Source: Clostridia bacterium (GTDB taxonomy: Bacteria; Bacillota; Clostridia; Oscillospirales; CAG-272). From it: a DNA stretch of 6,628 nucleotides. Numbering within the stretch: the stretch's first letter is position 1; each line of letters begins with the position of its first letter. The DNA is taken from the NCBI GenBank assembly GCA_017648425.1, contig JAGCJD010000087.1, positions 1-6,628 of the forward strand, given 5' to 3'. A program made the position numbers and the translations under genes. Under the pieces are notes generated by a model. That model ran no database searches, was not told where the DNA came from, and saw only the letters and a list, made by a program, of their open reading frames with translations. Of this stretch, positions 1-6,601 are shown piece by piece.

Positions 1-1553
1 CGGGTGACGCTGAGGGAAGCGTTAATGCCGCTAACATCTTAAAGCCCGCGCTTTCAAGAGGAGAGATCCGTATTATTGGAGCAACAACGCTTAATGAATA
101 CAGAAAGTATATAGAAAAAGATTCTGCATTAGAGCGAAGATTTCAGCCTGTTACTGTAAACGAGCCCTCGATTGAGGAAACCAAATTGATGTTAGAGGGC
201 ATAAAGCACTATTATGAGGAATTTCACTCAATAAAGATACCCGATAGTGTAGTTGACAGAGCGGTCGTTATGTCAGAGCGATATATAATGGATAGATATT
301 TGCCCGATAAGGCAATAGACCTGCTTGACGAGGCGGCATCAAAGCTTTCTCTTACAAGCTCGGTGCTTAATGAGGCACAGCAGATACGCGAAAAGCTCCT
401 TGACCTTAAAGATAAGCGCGAGGCGTTGGAAGCGCAGACACAATCGGACGAAAAGAGCTCACAGCGCTGCTACGAGGAGATCGCAGGGATCAAGGCGGAG
501 GAATTAAAGCTTTCCGAAAGACTTAAGGATATAGAGCCCTCATGTGAGAATGTTATTCTTACAGAGGAGGATATTGCAGCGGTTATAGAAATATGGACGG
601 GAATTCCTGCTCTTGAAATATCCAAAAATGAATTTGAGCAGATAGACACGCTTGTTGATAGATTAAAAAAGAGAATAGTCGGTCAGGATAAGGCTGTCGA
701 GGCTGTATCTAGGGCTATAAAGAGAAATCGCGCAGGAATATCCTACAAGCGCAAGCCCGTGTCGTTTATATTTGCAGGACCTACGGGAGTTGGAAAGACC
801 GAGCTTGTAAAGGCACTTGCCGAGGACCTGTTCCATTCGCCCGAAACTTTGATAAGGCTTGACATGTCCGAATTTATGGAAAAGCACTCTGTTTCGAGAA
901 TAATAGGCTCACCCCCAGGATATGTTGGATATGATGAGGCAGGTCAGCTTACGGAAAAAATACGCAGACGCCCGTATTCTGTGGTTCTTTTTGACGAGAT
1001 AGAAAAGGCTCACCCTGATGTTTTGAATATACTTTTGCAGATATTGGACGATGGTAGAATAACCGATGCCCGAGGAAAAACTGTCAATTTTGAAAATACC
1101 GTAATTGTTATGACAACGAATGCGGGATCCGACAACACCTCGTCAGCGGTAGGATTTTATTCGAGCGAGCAAAGCAAGAATGAGGACAAAACTATGAAGG
1201 CGCTGTCAGGCTTCTTGCGTCCTGAATTTATCAACAGAGTTGATGAAACAATAACTTTCAACTCACTGACTGTTGAAGATTTCAGCGGAATTGCCGCTAT
1301 CATGCTCAATGAGCTTAAACTGGCACTTGCCGAGAAGAACATCAAATTCGTATTTTCTAAGGAAGCGAGCGCATATATCGCAAAGCAATCGTATTCACTG
1401 AAATTCGGCGCAAGAAATATGAGACGCTTCATACAGACGAATGTTGAGGATCTTATTGCCGATAAGATAATTTCCGATTACGACAGAACAATCTCTGGAA
1501 TATCATTGAAGTATTCGAAAAAGGAAGACAAATTAAAAATAGAGTGTATTTAA
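1..1553 (+). CDS. clpC: ClpC-type ATP-dependent Clp protease ATP-binding subunit (5' partial)
   Basis: This is a cytosolic HSP100/AAA+ unfoldase that feeds substrates to the ClpP peptidase. The open frame runs in from the left edge (first full codon at 3), leaving 516 visible residues. About 300 are missing: the N domain and the D1 Walker A and B. Visible D1 parts are sensor-1 GATT (78-89), the arginine finger in ERRF (132-143) and the lid RYLPDKAIDLLDEA. A short middle domain with a UVR-like helix follows (471-524), as in ClpC rather than the long ClpB coiled coil. D2 has Walker A GPTGVGKT (777-800), pore loop GYVGY, Walker B VVLFDE (981-998), sensor-1 TTNAG, an arginine finger in FINRVDE (Arg at 1236-1238) and sensor-2 GARNMRR (1407-1427). 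VGF at 1149-1157 sits where ClpP-binding ATPases carry their docking loop, which ClpB lacks. All D2 catalytic residues look intact. The family call is firm. The symbol is less so, because the N terminus and the usual ctsR-mcsAB neighbours are not visible; ClpE or a ClpC paralogue is possible. Confidence 0.9.
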   Translation, partial: GDAEGSVNAANILKPALSRGEIRIIGATTLNEYRKYIEKDSALERRFQPVTVNEPSIEETKLMLEGIKHYYEEFHSIKIPDSVVDRAVVMSERYIMDRYLPDKAIDLLDEAASKLSLTSSVLNEAQQIREKLLDLKDKREALEAQTQSDEKSSQRCYEEIAGIKAEELKLSERLKDIEPSCENVILTEEDIAAVIEIWTGIPALEISKNEFEQIDTLVDRLKKRIVGQDKAVEAVSRAIKRNRAGISYKRKPVSFIFAGPTGVGKTELVKALAEDLFHSPETLIRLDMSEFMEKHSVSRIIGSPPGYVGYDEAGQLTEKIRRRPYSVVLFDEIEKAHPDVLNILLQILDDGRITDARGKTVNFENTVIVMTTNAGSDNTSSAVGFYSSEQSKNEDKTMKALSGFLRPEFINRVDETITFNSLTVEDFSGIAAIMLNELKLALAEKNIKFVFSKEASAYIAKQSYSLKFGARNMRRFIQTNVEDLIADKIISDYDRTISGISLKYSKKEDKLKIECI

Positions 1554-1554
1554 C

Positions 1555-4272
1555 ATGAACGAAAAATGGTTTGCTCTTAGCATTGGTGAAATTGAAAAAA
1601 AGCTCAAAACAAATGCCGCCTCGGGTTTATCCCGTAAGGCGGCTCGTTCTGCGTGGCATAAGAATTTTCCCAAAACGCAAGCTCTTTTCAAAAAAAGCAA
1701 AAAGACATTTGGGAAAATGGTGGGCGAGGTCATTGGAGATTTTTCTGTCATTCTACTTATGCTTGCCGCCACACTTGCAGTGTTGTTTGCAGAGCTTTTT
1801 GTCGGAGTGACGGTTTTATTGATCTGTGCTATAAGCTTTACATTTTCCATTATAATGTATTTAAGAGCTCAACGCTCTATTGAAAAAATGAATTTGTATT
1901 TTCTTCCCACCGCAAAGGTAATAAGAGGTGGCAGACTATACAGAGTAAGCTTTGAAAATGTTGTAGTTGGCGATGTTATTATACTTGAACGCGGAGATGT
2001 TGTTTGCGCTGATGCAAGACTTGTTACATCAGAGGCTCTTAGCGTTTCAATGAGAACGGGAAAAAACAGCTATGTAGATTTAAAAAAGCAGGCTCATGGC
2101 GCTATTCTCGAAAACACGGCAGATCCTAAAAAAATGGTAAATATTGTTCACGCGGGTTCTGTTGTTGAAAGCGGTAGCGGACGAGCAATAGTGTATTCCG
2201 TTGGGAAATATACATATCTTGGCGCGTTGACGGGAGGAATAATCGAGCCGTATATAGAAAACATACCCTCTGAGCTAAAAAAAATGAAGCGCATATGCTC
2301 CAAGATGAGCTTTATATCAATGCTGTGCATTTTGCCATTCAGCGTGGTAAGTCTTTTACTAAGCCACCTCAGTGGTGGAACAACAACGCTTTCAGCTACA
2401 TTTTTGACGGCTCTTGCTATTTCCGCATCGTCAATGACACAGCTCTCATGTACGCTGTGTAAGATATTCTTTGTAAAAAAGATAAAGGATCTTGCCGAAT
2501 GTAATGATCCTATTGCAATACGCACGACAGATGCATTTGATAAATTATCGGGAATTGATTATTTGTTTATGCTTGACGGCTCTGCTCTTACTGATGGTGT
2601 TCTTCATTTTGACAGCATTTTTAATGCAGATGGCGAGATAAAGAATTACGATTACCCAACGGCATCTATAAAAAAGCTTTTGGAAATGGTAGCCCTCTAT
2701 AATTCAGCAGAGGCAAATTCACTTACCATAGGACTTAATCTGCCTGATAGATTTAAGGCTTCATTTGAGGAGCTGTTCCAAAAGTTACCTACGGATGCTG
2801 AGGCATTAAAAATCAAATACCCAATAAAAACATATATGACAGGAAATCCTGCTGATCCTACCGATAGCGTTTATTTTTCGGACAATGGGAAAAGTATGAT
2901 ATTGAGCGTATCTCAAAGCGTGGAGGTTATTTCCCAATGCTCATTTGCCCTGACGGCGGGAAATGTACAGCCTCTCTCATCGGTTACAGCTGATAAAATA
3001 AAGCATACATTTAACGCGCATACATCAAAAGGGAAGACTGTTCTTGCATTTTCGCTCACATCGTTTGATAACGCAGGAAACAAAAGCGGAAAACTCTTTT
3101 TAGGAGCTCTCGTGCTCAGCGAAAAAACTGACAACAATGCAGTGACGTCAATTGACGAGTTGCGAAAGAGAAATGTAAATGTTATATCATTTGTTTCTAA
3201 TTCGGCGTCACGAGATATTCCTCAGATCCCTCTTTCCGCGCATCTTGGCGCTAGGGCGTACAAGCACGATTTTACCGCTCATTCTCAACCGCTCACATAT
3301 AGGTTTGGAGAAATAAATACCTATTATGGCTTTGACGAGAGCGATATAGCGCTTTTGCTTAAATATGCGCACTCGCAAGGAAAGACCGTGGCGGTGCTCG
3401 GATTTTCCGATTATGCTCCCGAAGCTATAAAAAATGCTGATGTATTTATTTCATGCTCATCTATAATAGATATGACAAATGCAAAGAGCGAAAAGGAATT
3501 ATATACCCTTGAATTGGCGGGAGCAAGGACTAGTAGCTCCTGTATGCAGAGCATAAAGTCAGAGGCGGATGTTATACTCCAAAGACCGAACGGTGATATT
3601 GGCGGTATTTCCTCACTTGCAAGGGCGTTAAATGTAATGGAAACAGCTTACAGAAATATATCGAGCTTCTTCAAATATGTTTTGTCAGCTCAGATAATAA
3701 GGATACTTCTGGTTGCATTACCAATGGCACTTGGCGTATCCGTGTTGGACGCGCGACACATTCTGCTTTGTAGCTTTTTGCTTGACTTGCTTGTTTTGCT
3801 GCTCTTCGCGTTTGATAAAACTCCCGTTCCGCAGGGCGTGATAAAATATTCTCGAATAAGGTCTCCCAAGCTTGTGCTTTTGGCTAACAAAAGGCTTGCG
3901 CTTTGCGCTGTCGGAGCAGGATTTGGAGCGTTAGTTATACCTATGGCAGTTAATGCAATAGGAATATTCGGACCATATATTTATCGTGTTGAATATATGT
4001 TTTTTGCAATGATCTGGATACATATTGTGTTAGCTTATTATATAAGATACGGCAGTGTTTCAAAAATCAAATTTGCACTAAAAAACAAAAAGCTCTTTGC
4101 GCTTGTTGCTTCTGCGCTCGTCTTCGTAGGCTTAACGCTTCTTTTTCCACAGTTAGGTTTGGCTTTTGAAATGGTGTCACACCCGCTCGCATACTTTTTG
4201 TTGTCATTTTTACCTGCGATAATATTTTCGCTGTGCTTTGAAATGACAGGAGTGATCAAAGGGCAAAAATGA
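1555..4272 (+). CDS. Degenerate (pseudo) P-type ATPase, P2-like, ten membrane segments
   Basis: A 905-residue integral membrane protein with P2-type ATPase fold order: cytosolic N terminus, M1-M2 (about 63-103), A domain, M3-M4 (about 252-302), P/N domains, and M5-M10 (about 705-896). Homology is clearest at VVVGDVIILERGD (A domain) and in the stretch before M5 (AYRNISSFFKYVLS). Catalytic motifs are altered: TGES is TGKN (168-171), DKTGTLT is DGSALT (341-346, Asp kept), KGAPE is SQSVE (453-457), TGD is VSN (547-549), and GDGVND is replaced by GFSDYA (616-621). The M4 PEGL is SASS (290-293). Transport by the normal phosphorylation cycle is therefore unlikely, and a sensing, scaffold or adaptor role is inferred. 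The frame is unbroken, which argues against simple decay. The ATG lies one base after the upstream stop with no good Shine-Dalgarno of its own, so translational coupling to the Clp ATPase gene is likely. Codon use is less biased than in rpsB/tsf. True ion specificity cannot be assigned. Confidence 0.88.
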   Translation: MNEKWFALSIGEIEKKLKTNAASGLSRKAARSAWHKNFPKTQALFKKSKKTFGKMVGEVIGDFSVILLMLAATLAVLFAELFVGVTVLLICAISFTFSIIMYLRAQRSIEKMNLYFLPTAKVIRGGRLYRVSFENVVVGDVIILERGDVVCADARLVTSEALSVSMRTGKNSYVDLKKQAHGAILENTADPKKMVNIVHAGSVVESGSGRAIVYSVGKYTYLGALTGGIIEPYIENIPSELKKMKRICSKMSFISMLCILPFSVVSLLLSHLSGGTTTLSATFLTALAISASSMTQLSCTLCKIFFVKKIKDLAECNDPIAIRTTDAFDKLSGIDYLFMLDGSALTDGVLHFDSIFNADGEIKNYDYPTASIKKLLEMVALYNSAEANSLTIGLNLPDRFKASFEELFQKLPTDAEALKIKYPIKTYMTGNPADPTDSVYFSDNGKSMILSVSQSVEVISQCSFALTAGNVQPLSSVTADKIKHTFNAHTSKGKTVLAFSLTSFDNAGNKSGKLFLGALVLSEKTDNNAVTSIDELRKRNVNVISFVSNSASRDIPQIPLSAHLGARAYKHDFTAHSQPLTYRFGEINTYYGFDESDIALLLKYAHSQGKTVAVLGFSDYAPEAIKNADVFISCSSIIDMTNAKSEKELYTLELAGARTSSSCMQSIKSEADVILQRPNGDIGGISSLARALNVMETAYRNISSFFKYVLSAQIIRILLVALPMALGVSVLDARHILLCSFLLDLLVLLLFAFDKTPVPQGVIKYSRIRSPKLVLLANKRLALCAVGAGFGALVIPMAVNAIGIFGPYIYRVEYMFFAMIWIHIVLAYYIRYGSVSKIKFALKNKKLFALVASALVFVGLTLLFPQLGLAFEMVSHPLAYFLLSFLPAIIFSLCFEMTGVIKGQK

Positions 4273-4276
4273 ATAT

Positions 4277-4325
4277 AAAATATCTCCTTTGCATAAGTTT
4301 TATTACATTGCAAAGGAGATTTTTT
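4277..4325 (+). terminator. Hairpin with T tract overlapping the ribosome binding site of the next gene
   Basis: Bases 4282-4292 (ATCTCCTTTGC) pair perfectly with 4310-4320 (GCAAAGGAGAT) around a 17-nt loop. A T/T mismatch and four further A-T pairs (4277-4280 with 4322-4325) extend the stem, and the 3' side ends in six Ts. It starts four bases after the stop of the pseudo-ATPase gene, as an intrinsic terminator would. The 3' arm is also the Shine-Dalgarno of the following gene, so the same structure could end transcription or hide that site. The stem has few G-C pairs, so termination may be partial. Confidence 0.65.
4312..4319 (+). promoter_or_regulatory. Ribosome binding site that decides the start of the YlmC/YmxH-like gene
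   Basis: AAAGGAGA lies six bases before the ATG at 4326. It favours this start over the in-frame ATG at 4269, which would add 19 residues not expected for the family. The whole site lies inside the 3' arm of the hairpin at 4282-4320. Confidence 0.75.
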
Positions 4326-4619
4326 ATGGAGAGATTTAATACTTGTGAGCTAAGAGATAAGGAAGTAATAAATCTTTGTGACGGTTCAAAGTTGGGGTGT
4401 CCCACCGATTTTGAATTTAATTCGTGTGACGGCAGAATAAGCGCATTAATAATAGCAGGGCAGTGCGGATTTTTAGGACTTGGGCGTTCAAAAGATATAA
4501 TAATTCCTTGGTGTAAGATAGAGTGCATAGGTGAAGACACAATACTGGTAAGATTGCCGTCCAATGAGTTTATAATCCCCGATGATGATAAAAAGAGGCA
4601 TAAAAGGTCATTTTGGTAA
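4326..4619 (+). CDS. YlmC/YmxH-family PRC-barrel protein
   Basis: A 97-residue soluble protein resembling the YlmC/YmxH family, small PRC-barrel-like proteins of Firmicutes often annotated as sporulation proteins of unknown molecular function. Supporting features are an early LRDKEVINLCDGSKLG segment, an acidic turn followed by GRISALIIAG, and the IIIPWCKIECIGEDTILV core with the PW/IGED pattern typical of the family. The tail is basic (KKRHKRSFW). It has seven cysteines (residues 7, 18, 25, 34, 47, 63, 67), many for its size. No signal peptide or membrane segment is seen. The start at 4326 is chosen for its Shine-Dalgarno and for family length. The alternative ATG at 4269 overlaps the upstream stop as ATGA. 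No convincing promoter of its own was found, so expression probably relies on readthrough of the hairpin from the upstream genes. The family call is fairly confident; the role is not known. Confidence 0.8.
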   Translation: MERFNTCELRDKEVINLCDGSKLGCPTDFEFNSCDGRISALIIAGQCGFLGLGRSKDIIIPWCKIECIGEDTILVRLPSNEFIIPDDDKKRHKRSFW

Positions 4620-4658
4620 CGCGAAATGTAAATATTTTGTAAACAAGTGAAAATGATG

Positions 4659-4687
4659 TTGCATTGAATTTATATATATGATATAAT
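4659..4687 (+). promoter_or_regulatory. Sigma-A-type promoter of rpsB-tsf
   Basis: The -35 element is TTGCAT (4659-4664) and the -10 is a perfect TATAAT (4682-4687), with a 17-base spacer. TG at 4679-4680 gives an extended -10. Transcription should start near 4694, leaving a leader of about 110 nt before rpsB. The near-consensus match suits a highly expressed ribosomal operon and separates it from the upstream genes. Confidence 0.8.
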
Positions 4688-4695
4688 TTCTGTAA

Positions 4696-4780
4696 TTGCG
4701 TGAATTGAGAACTTGCGCAAAAATAAAATACACACACACAGCGCCTGCGGTGCGGTATTAGATCGCTTGGCTGTGTGGTG
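4696..4780 (+). promoter_or_regulatory. Structured 5' leader of rpsB (candidate S2 autoregulatory element)
   Basis: Two hairpins can form in the leader. The first pairs TTGCG (4696-4700) with CGCAA (4716-4720). The second pairs CACACAGC (4735-4742) with GCTGTGTG (4770-4777) around a 27-nt internal region; its 5' arm is part of an AC dinucleotide run (4730-4740). rpsB leaders in other bacteria are known to bind S2 and repress translation. Assigning that role here is inference from position and folding only. Confidence 0.4.
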
Positions 4781-4789
4781 GAAAAACCA

Positions 4790-4796
4790 AAGGAGG
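4790..4796 (+). promoter_or_regulatory. Ribosome binding site of rpsB
   Basis: AAGGAGG is a full Shine-Dalgarno, eight bases before the ATG at 4805. It rejects the longer in-frame ATG at 4775, which would place this site inside the coding region and add ten residues not seen in S2. Confidence 0.9.
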
Positions 4797-4804
4797 ACAT
4801 TGAA

Positions 4805-5548
4805 ATGTCTATTATCTCAATCAAACAGCTTCTCGAAGCAGGTGTACACTTCGGACACCACACAAGAAGATGGAATCCTAAGATGCAGGAATACATCTTC
4901 ACAGAAAGAAACGGCATCTACATCATCGACCTTCAGAAAACGGTAAAGAAGTTTGACGAGGCTTATGCTTTCGTTCGCGATGTTGCCGCTGAGGGTGGAA
5001 ACATTCTCTTTGTAGGAACAAAGAAACAGGCTGCTGACGCCATTAAGGAAGAGGCTATCCGTTGCGGAATGTACTATGTAAATGTTCGTTGGCCCGGTGG
5101 AATGATGACCAACTTCAAGACCATCAAGCGTTCTATCGGTCGTCTTAACGCTCTTGAAAAGATGCAGGAGGACGGAACATTTGATCTTCTTCCCAAGAAA
5201 GAGGTCGCTGCAAAGCAGAAGGAAATTTTTGACCTTGAAAAGAACTACGGCGGTATCAAGACAATGGATACTCTCCCCGCAGCAATTTTCATAGTTGACC
5301 CCAAGAAGGAAAGAAATGCAGTTCTTGAGGCTAAGAAACTCGGCATACCGGTAGTAGCTATCGTTGATACTAACTGTGATCCTGACGATGCTGATTATGT
5401 TATCCCCGGTAACGATGACGCTATTCGCGCAATCAAGCTTATCTCAGCTGCACTTGCTGATGCAGTTATCGAGGGTAAGCAGGGTGAGCAGCTTACAGAA
5501 GAGGTTGAGGCAGCAGAGGCAGAGGCTGAGGCTGTTGACGCTGAGTAA
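4805..5548 (+). CDS. rpsB: 30S ribosomal protein S2
   Basis: S2 (uS2) is a component of the small ribosomal subunit that binds late, at the head-body junction, with S1 in some bacteria. The 247-residue product has the usual family length. It shows the N-terminal signature LLEAGVHFGHHTRRWNPKM (residues 9-27), the LFVGTKKQA loop (68-76), RWPGGMMTNFKTI (95-107), a helical coiled-coil insertion (about 108-150), and the second signature around PAAIFIVDPKKERNAVLEA (158-176), followed by IPVVAIVDTNCDPD. The C terminus is an acidic Glu/Ala tail (232-247), common in Firmicutes. The gene has its own extended -10 promoter, a foldable leader and a strong Shine-Dalgarno, and is followed after 38 bases by tsf, the conserved bacterial order. 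Codon use is strongly biased, as expected for high expression. Identification is secure. Confidence 0.98.
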   Translation: MSIISIKQLLEAGVHFGHHTRRWNPKMQEYIFTERNGIYIIDLQKTVKKFDEAYAFVRDVAAEGGNILFVGTKKQAADAIKEEAIRCGMYYVNVRWPGGMMTNFKTIKRSIGRLNALEKMQEDGTFDLLPKKEVAAKQKEIFDLEKNYGGIKTMDTLPAAIFIVDPKKERNAVLEAKKLGIPVVAIVDTNCDPDDADYVIPGNDDAIRAIKLISAALADAVIEGKQGEQLTEEVEAAEAEAEAVDAE

Positions 5549-5570
5549 TTCTTATATAATCTAGAAAACG

Positions 5571-5576
5571 AAAGGA
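5571..5576 (+). promoter_or_regulatory. Ribosome binding site of tsf
   Basis: AAAGGA lies ten bases before the ATG at 5587, inside the 38-base rpsB-tsf gap. No terminator is seen in this gap, so the two genes are expected to share a transcript. Confidence 0.7.
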
Positions 5577-5586
5577 AATAGTAAAA

Positions 5587-6513
5587 ATGGCTAATATTAC
5601 CGCAAAGGATGTTGCTAATCTTCGCGCTCAGACCGGTCTTGGTATGATGGAGTGCAAGAAGGCGCTTGTTGAAGCAGAGGGTAACTTTGAGGCTGCTGTA
5701 AAGATCCTTCGTGAAAAGGGACTTGCAACCGCTGAGAAAAAGGCTGGTCGTATCGCAGCAGAGGGTCGTGTTGATATAATGTCAAAGGACGGCTTCACCG
5801 CTATGGTTGAAGTAAATGCCGAGACAGATTTTGCTGCAAAGAGCGATGCATTTAAGGAGTTTGTAACTGGTGTTCTTGAAACTATTATCGCTAACAAGCC
5901 CGCAACTCTTGAAGAGCTTCTCGCAACTAAATATTGCGATAGCGAGCAGACAGTACAGCAGACACTTATCGAGCAGATCGCTGTGATCAAGGAGAACCTC
6001 TCAGTTCGCCGTTTCGTGCTTGTTGAGGGCGTTGCTTCCTCTTATATCCATGGTTTCGGTTCTACTGGTGTTATCGTTAAGTTTGATACAGATGTTGCTG
6101 ATAAGGAAGGCTTTGCAGAGTACGCAAAGAACATAGCGCTTCAGATAGCTGCTGGTAACCCCCCTCAGTATGTTAACATTGAGGATGTTCCCGCAGAGGC
6201 TGTTGCTGAGGAAAAGGCAGTGCTTATCGCACAGATGAAGAACGATCCTAAGAACGCAAACAAGCCCGATGCGATCCTTGATAAGATAGTAACAGGTCGT
6301 CTTGGCAAGTTCTACGAGCGCGTTTGCCTTGTTGAGCAGGCTTATGTTAAGGAAGACGATATGACTGTTGGCACTTACACCAAGAATACCGCAAAGGCTC
6401 TTGGCGGATCAATCAAGATCGTATCCTTCTGCCTCTACGAAAAGGGCGAGGGTATTGAGAAGAAGGAAGAGAACTTTGCTGAGGAGATCGCAAAGCTCAC
6501 CGGAAACAACTAA
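5587..6513 (+). CDS. tsf: Translation elongation factor Ts
   Basis: EF-Ts is the cytosolic guanine nucleotide exchange factor that recharges EF-Tu by releasing GDP. The 308-residue product has a normal length. Its N-terminal UBA-like domain (about 1-55) contains LRAQTGLGMMECKKAL (residues 12-27), the EF-Tu-binding signature. The core domain carries VEVNAETDFAAKSDAF (74-89), including the Asp-Phe pair (81-82) that inserts into EF-Tu and helps displace the bound magnesium. The second core repeat includes YIHGFGSTGVIVKF (153-166). The C-terminal part has GRLGKFYERVCLVEQAYVKE (237-256), typical of the family. It is cotranscribed with rpsB, and two terminators follow. pyrH and frr, which often come next in other bacteria, are not directly downstream here. 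Identification is secure. Confidence 0.98.
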   Translation: MANITAKDVANLRAQTGLGMMECKKALVEAEGNFEAAVKILREKGLATAEKKAGRIAAEGRVDIMSKDGFTAMVEVNAETDFAAKSDAFKEFVTGVLETIIANKPATLEELLATKYCDSEQTVQQTLIEQIAVIKENLSVRRFVLVEGVASSYIHGFGSTGVIVKFDTDVADKEGFAEYAKNIALQIAAGNPPQYVNIEDVPAEAVAEEKAVLIAQMKNDPKNANKPDAILDKIVTGRLGKFYERVCLVEQAYVKEDDMTVGTYTKNTAKALGGSIKIVSFCLYEKGEGIEKKEENFAEEIAKLTGNN

Positions 6514-6522
6514 GAATACTTT

Positions 6523-6556
6523 AAATCGGATACACCACTCGGTGTATCCGATTTTT
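6523..6556 (+). terminator. Intrinsic terminator of rpsB-tsf
   Basis: AAATCGGATACACC (6523-6536) pairs perfectly with GGTGTATCCGATTT (6541-6554) around the four-base loop ACTC, with Ts continuing to 6556. It begins nine bases after the tsf stop. Confidence 0.93.
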
Positions 6557-6567
6557 GATATAGACAG

Positions 6568-6601
6568 AAAAAGACGCTTGCAAGAATGCAAGCGTCTTTT
6601 T
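6568..6601. terminator. Second terminator, bidirectional in form
   Basis: AAAAAGACGCTTGC (6568-6581) pairs perfectly with GCAAGCGTCTTTTT (6588-6601) around the six-base loop AAGAAT. The arms give a T tract on the + strand and, from the A run at 6568-6572, another on the - strand. It can back up the tsf terminator and could end a gene converging from the right. Confidence 0.85.

Noticed and set aside
2148..2525. A 125-residue open frame on the - strand
   Set aside because: It lies wholly inside the pseudo-ATPase gene, has no family resemblance or ribosome binding site that I can see, and is a shadow of that coding frame. The other - strand frames inside the clear genes were rejected for the same reason.
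4201..4226. TTGTCA followed by an AT-rich -10-like stretch as a promoter for the YlmC-like gene
   Set aside because: The spacer to the possible -10 hexamers is only 11-14 bases, and the site is inside the coding region of a membrane helix.
1555..4272. The P-type ATPase gene as a decayed pseudogene
   Set aside because: There is no stop or frameshift in 905 codons, and all ten membrane segments and the domain order are kept. Loss is confined largely to catalytic and ion-site residues, which fits change of role better than random decay.
4730..4740. AC dinucleotide run as a phase-variable microsatellite
   Set aside because: It has only about five units, lies outside any coding frame, and is better explained as the 5' arm of the rpsB leader hairpin.
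4775..4804. Longer start for rpsB at 4775
   Set aside because: It would place the AAGGAGG site inside the coding region and add ten residues absent from S2 proteins. The start at 4805 has ideal spacing.
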